IMG/VR virus record: IMGVR_UViG_3300023099_000011
Coordinates: 1-42,513 of that record
DNA: 42,513 nucleotides
Origin: a virus
Reading direction: 5' to 3' (one strand)
Part shown: positions 36,344 through 42,513 of the stretch, piece by piece
How the letters are laid out: every line of letters begins with the position of its first letter
Numbering within the stretch: position 1 is the first letter of the stretch
Position numbers and translations under genes: made by a program
The notes under the pieces: generated by a model
What the model saw: only the letters and a program-made list of their open reading frames with translations
The model's database searches: none
What the model was told of the DNA's origin: nothing

Positions 36344-37675
36344 TTACGCGGTCAGCGCACCTTTGACGCGCGCTTGTGGGCGCCAGTCAACCAGGGCCAG
36401 CCGTTCCTCGGCCATGATGGTGACTTTATTTTCAACAAAATCTGTGCCGTTTTCCGTCGACACCACGACGTTCGCATCTTCGCGGTCGAAGATCTGCGCC
36501 GACTGGCGGAAGTTACCGGCCAGGAATTGCCCTTGCGTCATCGCCAGGGTGGTAACGATGCGGCGGCCCCACAGGGTTGGCGCCAGGTTGCCCTGCGGAT
36601 TGCCGATCAGGTAACGCCCCTGGGTGTCCTTCTGCAGCTCGATACGCGCCCAGTTCGAAGGGTGCAGCACGGCGGCATCGGCCGGCAGCAGGGCTAGCTC
36701 ACCTTGCAGGAACGCGAGGCGCAGGATATCGATGTCGGTGGCGCCGGCAATGGTGATCGGCGCGACGTAGGCGGTGGCGGTGGTGTAGATTCCGGCCAAG
36801 TTCTGGCCGGTGCCCGAACCCATCAGCAGCTGCACGTCTTCCACATACGACAGGCCGTAGCGCAGGCGCTCGTCGATCATCGACTGCATCGCCGGGGCGT
36901 CGTCCAGGATCTCGGTGGTGGCCTTGATCCAGTGGGCCAGCTTGATCACCTTGGCGTCGCGGGCTTCGAAGGTCAGGTCCGACTCAGGCTTGAGCGTGCC
37001 TTCAGCCACCGGCGCGGCGCTGTTGGTGAACACCAGTTCGCGGAAGTATTGCACCAGGTTCGACGAGGTGCGGCCAGGGGCCAGTAGATCGCGCACCGTG
37101 GCGGGGCGCTGCGGCAGCGGCAGCACGCCGGCCAGGCGGTCCGGAGCGACCAGGGTGCCGCCGCTGGCGGTCAGGCTGGAGATCTGCTTGACGTCGACGC
37201 GCAGCGATTCGCCGGCGCGCAGGCGTTGGCCTTTTTCCTGGAACGATTTGAACGCTTCGCTCTCGATGAACTTGTAGCCGGGGGTGTTCGGCAGGATCAG
37301 TTCCGAGGTGGCACGGCGGGCCAGCTTCTGCTCGAACTCGTCCAGGCGGGCCAAGGCTTCGCCCTGCTTGGTCATCAGTTCGTCGGTGCGCGCTTTTTCT
37401 TTCTCGCTCATGTCCTTGCCGGCCTTGGCCAGGGACAGCGCTTCATCAGCTTTTTCGCGTACCTTGTCGGTGGTGTCGTAGACGTCCTTTTTGATCCGGC
37501 CCAATTCTTCGACGATGCCCTTGGCGTCCATTTCGCCGCCCATCGCCATGACGGCCAGGCCCAAGCCGGCGCCACTGGTGGTCAGATCGACGACGCCGAA
37601 GGCTTGGGCGATGCCGGCAACGGCCGCCAGGCCCAGCAGCACGATGGCGCGCATGTGGTATTTATTTTTCAGCAT
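36344..37675 (-). CDS. major capsid protein, HK97 family, with hydrophobic N-terminus
   Basis: 443 aa. A delta-domain-like coiled coil (EELGRIKKDVYDTTDKVREK onward) is followed by the HK97 fold: ISSLTASGGTLVAPDRLAGV, AHWIKATTEILDDAPAMQSM, HPSNWARIELQKDTQGRYL and GRRIVTTLAMTQGQFLAGNF. Unusually, translation from ATG 37675 (AAAGGAAA RBS) adds MLKNKYHMRAIVLLGLAAVA and GIAQAFG, looking like a signal peptide with an AQA site, plus a second hydrophobic stretch (GLGLAVMAMGG). The scaffold region would be removed by the protease encoded upstream. Confidence 0.93.
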   Translation of the reverse strand: MLKNKYHMRAIVLLGLAAVAGIAQAFGVVDLTTSGAGLGLAVMAMGGEMDAKGIVEELGRIKKDVYDTTDKVREKADEALSLAKAGKDMSEKEKARTDELMTKQGEALARLDEFEQKLARRATSELILPNTPGYKFIESEAFKSFQEKGQRLRAGESLRVDVKQISSLTASGGTLVAPDRLAGVLPLPQRPATVRDLLAPGRTSSNLVQYFRELVFTNSAAPVAEGTLKPESDLTFEARDAKVIKLAHWIKATTEILDDAPAMQSMIDERLRYGLSYVEDVQLLMGSGTGQNLAGIYTTATAYVAPITIAGATDIDILRLAFLQGELALLPADAAVLHPSNWARIELQKDTQGRYLIGNPQGNLAPTLWGRRIVTTLAMTQGQFLAGNFRQSAQIFDREDANVVVSTENGTDFVENKVTIMAEERLALVDWRPQARVKGALTA

Positions 37676-37686
37676 GATGTTTCCTT

Positions 37687-38379
37687 TTAGTTCGGAGTGA
37701 GATTAAAGCTGCGCAGCGCAGCAAGAAGTTCGTCGCCTTTTTCGCCACCGGACTCACTCCGGGAAAGCTTCGACAGGCCGCCGTTTGCGACGGCTGCGGC
37801 CTGTGATTTGGAGAATCCTACCTCGCGCAGGAGTTCTTCGAATTGTTTGATGCCTGGCAGCTGGCCGCGCTGCAGGATCTCCGAGATCGCGGCCTTCACG
37901 TTCTCCACCTGGGCCGCCTCGTTGGCCGGGAAGGTGACGACGCTGATCTCGCGCAGGTCCAACTCGTTGAGCGTGCGGATCCCGGTCTTCTCGTCGTAGC
38001 TGTCGCCGCGCACGTAATAGCCGATCGACAGGCCCTTCACCACCCGCGCCTTCATGAGCGCGTAGGCTTCCTTGGCCAGTGCCACGTCGTCCTTAAGCAA
38101 GAACCCGGCGACCTTCAGACCGTGGGCGTCTTCGGAGAGCGCGGTGTAGCCGCCGATGGGGTTGTTGGGGTTGTGCTGCCACAGCACCGGCAGCGGGTCG
38201 CCGGACTTGGCAATCAGGCCCAGGCTCTTGGCGAACGCGCCGGGGGCGACGATCTCCTTGTAGCTGTCGACGTTGCCGAACACCGAGCCGTAGCCGGTAA
38301 AGGTGCCGTCGTCGGCGACAGAATCCGCCTTGAAGGCGAAATTCTTGTGCAGCAGAATGCCGGCATCTTTACGTTTCAT
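37687..38379 (-). CDS. HK97-family prohead protease
   Basis: 230 aa from ATG 38379 (MKRKDAGILLHKNFAFKADS), overlapping the portal end by 11 bp. Catalytic elements of the U35 protease family: His in VLWQHNPNNPIGGY, Ser in KGLSIGYYV, and acidic DLREISVVTFPAN. The last 50 residues (GIKQFEELLREVGFSKSQAA) form a tail. It cleaves the capsid delta domain during head maturation. Confidence 0.92.
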   Translation of the reverse strand: MKRKDAGILLHKNFAFKADSVADDGTFTGYGSVFGNVDSYKEIVAPGAFAKSLGLIAKSGDPLPVLWQHNPNNPIGGYTALSEDAHGLKVAGFLLKDDVALAKEAYALMKARVVKGLSIGYYVRGDSYDEKTGIRTLNELDLREISVVTFPANEAAQVENVKAAISEILQRGQLPGIKQFEELLREVGFSKSQAAAVANGGLSKLSRSESGGEKGDELLAALRSFNLTPN

Positions 38380-39679
38380 TGGTGGTGTCCTTGGGTTCTT
38401 GCGCGATTGTATCATTACTTTGCGCGGTGCTTGTGATTTTTCCGACCATATCGAGCGGGATCATGTTGCTTTGCATGAACAGGTTGTCGCCGCCGGGCAG
38501 CGGTTCCAGGTTCTCCAGCGACCGGCAGAAGTTCGGGGTGTACACGGCGGCCTTGATCATCTTGTCGTAGTAGGCCGACCGGCCGCTGCTGTCCATCCGG
38601 AAGAAACCCTCACGGCTGAATTCGGCAAAGTATTTTTTCCGCTCGACTGGCGTGAGCAGGTTCTTGGCGATGCTCTGCTCGATACCCACCAGGTCGGGGT
38701 CGATCACGTACTGGAGGAAGCCGAGATTCTGCTGCTCGCGGCCGGTGCCCCAGTTCGACACGGCCGTGCCGTGGCCGATCATCGCCGGTGGCACGCCGTA
38801 CCAGCGGCACAGGTCTTCGACGCTGGCATTGACCTGTTCGATCAGCTGGGCGTCCACCGGGTTGATGGTGAGTTGCTGGTACGTGGCGCCGCCTTCGAGC
38901 AAATACTGGCGGCCCATCCGCGCGTCACCGAAAACGCCATCGATGATGGCCGATTGCATGCCCTTGCGCTGATCCGGAGTCAAGATATCCTTGACCGCCA
39001 CCACCCCGGAGGGCCGCATGTTGCCGTTGAACAGGGTAGACGACGCCGACTCCGCGCTCTGCGCGCGGGCCATGGAGCGGGCGCCGACGCCGATCGGCGA
39101 CAGGCCGGTCAAACCGTCCTCGGTGAAGCCCTTGATGTGCCAGATATCACGCTCGGTGTATTCTTTTCGGCCGCTCGGGTCGGCGTAGATGAACTGCACG
39201 TCGCCGCCGGCCGGGCGCCGAACCGTCATCAAAGCCGGGTTGAGCGGGTCGAGCGACACGATGCGCGCACCGCTGAAGGTCTTCAGGACGTAGGCATTGC
39301 CCCAGGTGTCGAGGCGCACCTGGATCGAATTCCAGAAGTCGCGCGCCGTCATGTCCGCGTTGGGCGAGTCGTGCAGGAGGCGATACAGGGGGTGCTCGCG
39401 CGCCACGCGGCGGGACTCGCGCCCGTTGACCTCGGTGCGCTCGTAGATGAACAGGGGCAGGGTGGAGATGGCGTTGGATTTGAGCTTGACGCAGGCCCAT
39501 ACGGTGGAGAGCTGCAGCGCGCGGTCGATGCGGGGGGTATTGTCGCCGGCATTGTAGCTGCCGTTCGTCACATCGCGGTTGCCGGGGTCGCGGTCGATCT
39601 GCCGATACGCAAGCGCGTCGCGGATCGAGAAGTAAATCGCCTTGAGCGAGAAGCCCTTCGGCTTGCCTTTGTCGCTCAT
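38369..39679 (-). CDS. portal protein, HK97 family
   Basis: 436 aa. Family features: ALQLSTVWACVKLKSNAIST then LPLFIYERTE, HPLYRLLHDSPNADMTARDF, GNAYVLKTFSGARIVSLDPL, IWHIKGFTEDGLTGLSPIGV, LCRWYGVPPAMIG, and a C-terminal EGFFRMDSSGRSAYYDKMIK. It forms the dodecameric DNA gate at one capsid vertex. ATG 39679 overlaps the TerL stop (ATGA). Confidence 0.95.
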   Translation of the reverse strand: MSDKGKPKGFSLKAIYFSIRDALAYRQIDRDPGNRDVTNGSYNAGDNTPRIDRALQLSTVWACVKLKSNAISTLPLFIYERTEVNGRESRRVAREHPLYRLLHDSPNADMTARDFWNSIQVRLDTWGNAYVLKTFSGARIVSLDPLNPALMTVRRPAGGDVQFIYADPSGRKEYTERDIWHIKGFTEDGLTGLSPIGVGARSMARAQSAESASSTLFNGNMRPSGVVAVKDILTPDQRKGMQSAIIDGVFGDARMGRQYLLEGGATYQQLTINPVDAQLIEQVNASVEDLCRWYGVPPAMIGHGTAVSNWGTGREQQNLGFLQYVIDPDLVGIEQSIAKNLLTPVERKKYFAEFSREGFFRMDSSGRSAYYDKMIKAAVYTPNFCRSLENLEPLPGGDNLFMQSNMIPLDMVGKITSTAQSNDTIAQEPKDTTNET

Positions 39680-41211
39680 GTCACCGCCATGTCCGCAAGA
39701 TAGTCATCCCAGGTCCGTTTTCCATTTTCCACTTCCTGCGGCATGACGCCGATCGCCATGGCCAGGGCCACCATACCGTCGATGCGGCCGCGCGCGGTGC
39801 GCTTGTCGAATTTCCGGGCGCCGCTGTCACCGACGACTTGGGCATTTCTTGCACAATTTGAAAGCACGGGGTGGTTACCGTGGCGCAGCTGCCCTTCGAG
39901 CAGTCGCACTTCCAATTCGCGCAGGGCCGGCGTCATCGAAGCAGTTCCCTGTCCCATTTCGACAAACGCATCCTGCTGCGCCATCGGCATGTCGGCTTGA
40001 TCGAGCCACGGCTTCAATTGTTGCATGTGATACCGGTCGAATGCGATCAATTGTACGTCAAAATCAATGAAAATCTTGCGCAAAACGAGGGCAACGTGGC
40101 GGTATTGTACCGCTTTTCCGGGGGTTGTCAGCAAAAATCCTTGCTTTTCCCACAGGTCATAGGGCACTTTATCCTTCTCGGACTTCTCTTTTAGCCCATG
40201 TTCTGGTAGCCAAAACCATGGATAAACGCTCCCGTCGTCGGCGTCGACCAGCACCAACGCGGTCAAATCGTGCACGCTGGCCAGGTCCAGACCCCCGAAA
40301 ACACGCGGACGCTTGCGGTGGGTGGGCTCGGCGCCGTTGGCTTCCCATATCGATCGGCTGACGAATGGGGCGTTGGCCTCGGTCCGGGTGTTCAGGTTCA
40401 GGTTGCGGAACTCGGGCTCGAAGCTCGGAGTGGCCTTGGCCTTGGCGCACAGCTTACGCATGTCGGTGAGCGATCGGAACACCCCGAGGGCTGGATTGGC
40501 CGCGCGCCACCCATCCTCATCGTCCAAGGCCGCCTCCGGCGGCGCCTCGTAGACGTGGCAGACGATATGAGGGTCCGGGTTCTCGCGCTGGGCGTCGATC
40601 ATCTGCGAAAGCATGTCGACGTCGGTTGGCGCCTGGGTGCTGATGATCAACTGCATGGCGTCCTCGTAGGCGCCCTGCGCTGTTTGGAGGGTGGAGACGA
40701 ACGGGTCGGACGGTCCGCGCACCTGGCCGAGCTCGTCGAGCACGAGAATCCGGGGGCTCAAACCGTGCTTCGTTTTAGCCTCCGCCGACAGCGCTTTGTA
40801 CTCGACATTCTCCGACAAACCCAGCAGCTTTTTCCCGGAGGGGAAAATCTTGATCCGCTCGGCCAGCTTCGGCGACATGTTTATCATTTTTACGGCGAGC
40901 GCGTGCACGAGCGAAGCTTGCTCTAATGACATCGCGCCGCTGACGATCTGGCTATTGCGCACCGTCTCCGGGCCGGCGATAAACGCCAGCAGAAGACCGG
41001 CTATCAGGCTAGTTTTCCCGTTCTTTCGGCCGATACAAAGGATCGCCGTGTGCGTCCCGTGCGGGTTATCGAAAACTTCTAAGATCCAATTACGCTGAAA
41101 CGGCATCAGCCGGAAAGGCTGCCCGATCAGATCCCCCTCGGGGACAATCAGATACTTTTCCATAAAGGAACATATCTTCTCGCCTCGGGTCAAATTCTTT
41201 TTAGGCGGCAT
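39676..41211 (-). CDS. terL: terminase large subunit
   Basis: 511 aa. ATPase: PFRLMPFQRNWILEVF (Q motif), Walker A CIGRKNGKTSL, Walker B ILVLDELGQV, coupling motif IISTQAP. Nuclease: FGGLDLASVHDLTALVLV (first Asp), VQLIAFDRYHMQQL, and ARGRIDGMVALAMAIG (last Asp). It packages DNA into the prohead and cuts it. The start overlaps the HNH gene by 11 bp, showing that this insertion left TerL intact. Confidence 0.97.
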   Translation of the reverse strand: MPPKKNLTRGEKICSFMEKYLIVPEGDLIGQPFRLMPFQRNWILEVFDNPHGTHTAILCIGRKNGKTSLIAGLLLAFIAGPETVRNSQIVSGAMSLEQASLVHALAVKMINMSPKLAERIKIFPSGKKLLGLSENVEYKALSAEAKTKHGLSPRILVLDELGQVRGPSDPFVSTLQTAQGAYEDAMQLIISTQAPTDVDMLSQMIDAQRENPDPHIVCHVYEAPPEAALDDEDGWRAANPALGVFRSLTDMRKLCAKAKATPSFEPEFRNLNLNTRTEANAPFVSRSIWEANGAEPTHRKRPRVFGGLDLASVHDLTALVLVDADDGSVYPWFWLPEHGLKEKSEKDKVPYDLWEKQGFLLTTPGKAVQYRHVALVLRKIFIDFDVQLIAFDRYHMQQLKPWLDQADMPMAQQDAFVEMGQGTASMTPALRELEVRLLEGQLRHGNHPVLSNCARNAQVVGDSGARKFDKRTARGRIDGMVALAMAIGVMPQEVENGKRTWDDYLADMAVT

Positions 41212-41890
41212 ATTTCCACCCTTGGCACGTCCCGCCCTGCCGCACCATACGGGAAACTAGGCCCGCGTCTAAATTAAAAGCGTGGCGAAAATCAAACATC
41301 AAGCCAGCGAACACCCGGCCATCCTTGTGTACAAACCGGCGCGGGGTCGGATCAATCTTGCCGAGAGGCGAGCCCAAATTCTCCTCCAGGCACCAGCCGC
41401 TCGCGGTCTTGGCGCGCTTGGTTCCGATCTTCGAGGCGGCCGCCTGCGAGATGCCCGCGTGGTGCTGGATTTCCAGTGTCGTGCCCTCGAATATTTCGCC
41501 GGTGGCGATGCACGCGAATCGGAATCGCGGCGCTTTGCGCTGCTGTGTGGCCAGCATGCGGGCCTTAGTTTCTTCGTCCGGGGCTTTATTGCGCTGGGCC
41601 TCGCGCGCGGCGAACCCATGCAAGCGCCGCGACTCGCCGTAACACCGGCTATGCGAAGCCGTCATCAGCACAACCGCCAGCCACAGCTTGCCTCCGTAGA
41701 TCTTGGCGAGCAGCAGGTGTGCAAAGAAATGGTCTTCAGGCGTTAGGCGAATCAGATTGCCGGGGGTGTCGTCGCCCCCCAGGCTGCGCGGCACGATGTG
41801 GTGCTTTTCGGAATATCCGAGGATTTCGGCGAGGTGTTCGGTGGTGCGACGATCGGCGATGAAAGCCGTGTAGATTTTCTGATAGTTCAT
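41201..41890 (-). CDS. free-standing HNH homing-type endonuclease between terS and terL
   Basis: 229 aa from ATG 41890 (MNYQKIYTAFIADRRTTEHL) with AGGAC upstream. The HNH core is EKHHIVPRSLGGDDTPGNLI, RLTPEDHFFAHLLLAKIYG. The C-terminal part has a NUMOD-like unit (CIATGEIFEGTTLEIQHHAG, ISQAAASKIGTKRAKTASGW) that would bind the target as in intron-homing nucleases. Terminase subunits are usually adjacent, so this gene is an insertion. It probably spreads into HNH-free relatives by cutting between their terminase genes. A hairpin lies upstream (41929-41953). Confidence 0.88.
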   Translation of the reverse strand: MNYQKIYTAFIADRRTTEHLAEILGYSEKHHIVPRSLGGDDTPGNLIRLTPEDHFFAHLLLAKIYGGKLWLAVVLMTASHSRCYGESRRLHGFAAREAQRNKAPDEETKARMLATQQRKAPRFRFACIATGEIFEGTTLEIQHHAGISQAAASKIGTKRAKTASGWCLEENLGSPLGKIDPTPRRFVHKDGRVFAGLMFDFRHAFNLDAGLVSRMVRQGGTCQGWKYAA

Positions 41891-41928
41891 GCTTGAGTCC
41901 TGGGCAAGAGGGGCTATGGTAGTTGTCG

Positions 41929-41953
41929 GAAGCTGGTAGCCTAGACCAGCTTC
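41929..41953 (-). repeat. hairpin upstream of the homing-type HNH gene
   Basis: GAAGCTGGT, loop of 7, ACCAGCTTC: 9 perfect pairs, within the 110-nt gap between terS and the HNH gene. Further complementary bases lie around it (GTCGG 41925-41929 with CCGAC 41970-41974). No T-run follows on the minus strand. It could lower translation of the nuclease or be part of the inserted element. Confidence 0.6.
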
Positions 41954-42000
41954 TCGGGTGCCCCCTATCCGACACCCCAACTGTACCACGGCCGGCGCGA

Positions 42001-42465
42001 TCATGCGAGCAGATCGTCCTCTTGCTCCACCTCGGTGCGCAGCGCGCGCGCTTTGGCTTCGTTCTTGCGCTGCGCCGTCGGCGCGCGCGGGTCGCCGGTG
42101 GCGCGGCCGATCATCTGCAGCGAACGACCGAGGGCCATCTGCCGGCGCGCGAGCGCTTCGTTGATTCCCACCAGTGGATTGGCCACCTTGGTGCCGCGCT
42201 CGTTGGTCAGCACCCGGCCGTCCAGCGCCAGCTCGGCGCGCACTTCCTCTTGCTCCACCATGCACTCGGCCAGCTGCGCGGCGATCGTCAGCTGGTGTTC
42301 GTTCCACTCCTCGCGTGCGCGTGCGCGCACAATGTCCGCGAAATACGGCTCGGCGTCCGTCGAAAGTTGCACGTGGGCCGGCGGCCGGAGGTCCGGCGAG
42401 GCCGCATTTTTCGCCGCGTTGATCGCTGCGGTCGCGCTGTCGGATCGGGTTTTTCGAGTTGCCAT
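42001..42465 (-). CDS. terS: terminase small subunit
   Basis: 154 aa, starts MATRKTRSDSATAAINAAKN. A central helical region (LTIAAQLAECMVEQEEVRAE, VGINEALARRQMALGRSLQM) fits the oligomerisation core of TerS proteins, and the basic/alanine-rich N-terminus and charged tail (RALRTEVEQEDDLLA) flank it. Position upstream of terL, with only the HNH gene between, supports the call. No strong Shine-Dalgarno is visible before ATG 42465. Confidence 0.85.
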   Translation of the reverse strand: MATRKTRSDSATAAINAAKNAASPDLRPPAHVQLSTDAEPYFADIVRARAREEWNEHQLTIAAQLAECMVEQEEVRAELALDGRVLTNERGTKVANPLVGINEALARRQMALGRSLQMIGRATGDPRAPTAQRKNEAKARALRTEVEQEDDLLA

Positions 42466-42513
42466 GGTGTAAGTTTCAGGTCAGCAAGTTGTGAGTTAGA
42501 GTTTGAAAAGAGG

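Noticed and set aside
1-42513. Prophage signs (integrase, excisionase, CI repressor, attachment core, tRNA)
   Set aside because: None seen in any reading frame or intergenic stretch; only Cro/YdaS-like HTH proteins are present, so lysogeny cannot be supported.

Overview
This 42.5 kb window is most likely one complete genome of a tailed phage (siphovirus, HK97-type head), opened next to the terminase genes. Its base composition is GC-rich (roughly 60-65% by eye). Genes are packed with ATGA/GTGA start-stop overlaps. There is a full set of terminase, portal, protease, capsid, connector, tail, tape-measure, lysis and replication genes, and no bacterial housekeeping gene. High GC and the small-protein repertoire fit a phage of Burkholderiales (Betaproteobacteria), but the host is an inference. 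I see no integrase, excisionase or CI-type repressor, so a lytic lifestyle is the simpler reading.

Layout. (a) 1-7998, minus strand: transcribed leftward from a divergent control region (7999-8158). It starts with a tandem helix-turn-helix protein and small unknown genes. A structured leader RNA and a primase-helicase fusion follow, then an HNH nuclease, a collagen-like fibre protein and two unknown proteins. A last small reading frame runs off position 1 and, if the ends are joined, closes at base 42496. (b) 8159-21598, plus strand: first a replication block (Enc34-like ssDNA-binding protein, DUF2800 nuclease, HNH, DUF3268, family A DNA polymerase). Three accessory cassettes follow, each headed by a copy of the same promoter-operator (14957, 16909, 19670). 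The second cassette ends with a SNF2-type helicase. The third encodes only membrane, lipo- or secreted proteins. (c) 42465-21600, minus strand: terminase small subunit, a free-standing homing-type HNH gene, terminase large subunit, portal, protease, capsid, an SGNH-hydrolase-like head protein, connectors, tail tube, a G/GT frameshift pair, tape measure, a short tail-tip/fibre module, then holin candidates, endolysin and nested Rz/Rz1 spanins. This block meets the plus-strand block tail to tail at 21599.

How it works together. Divergent promoters at about 8050-8110 carry sites related to CAAGTAAATACTTG, the operator found in the three internal promoters. One regulator, perhaps the tandem HTH protein, could therefore coordinate the early arms and the accessory cassettes. 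Replication functions are split between the arms: the primase-helicase on the left arm, the polymerase, SSB and nucleases on the right. Joined end to end, the left arm leads directly into terminase and morphogenesis.

The items I rate most worth following up are the three-copy promoter-operator system, the envelope-protein cassette at 19745-21598, the interleaved inverted repeats at 5302-5388, the SGNH-like head protein at 34476-36056, the signal-like N-terminus of the capsid protein and the -1 frameshift site at 31620-31626.
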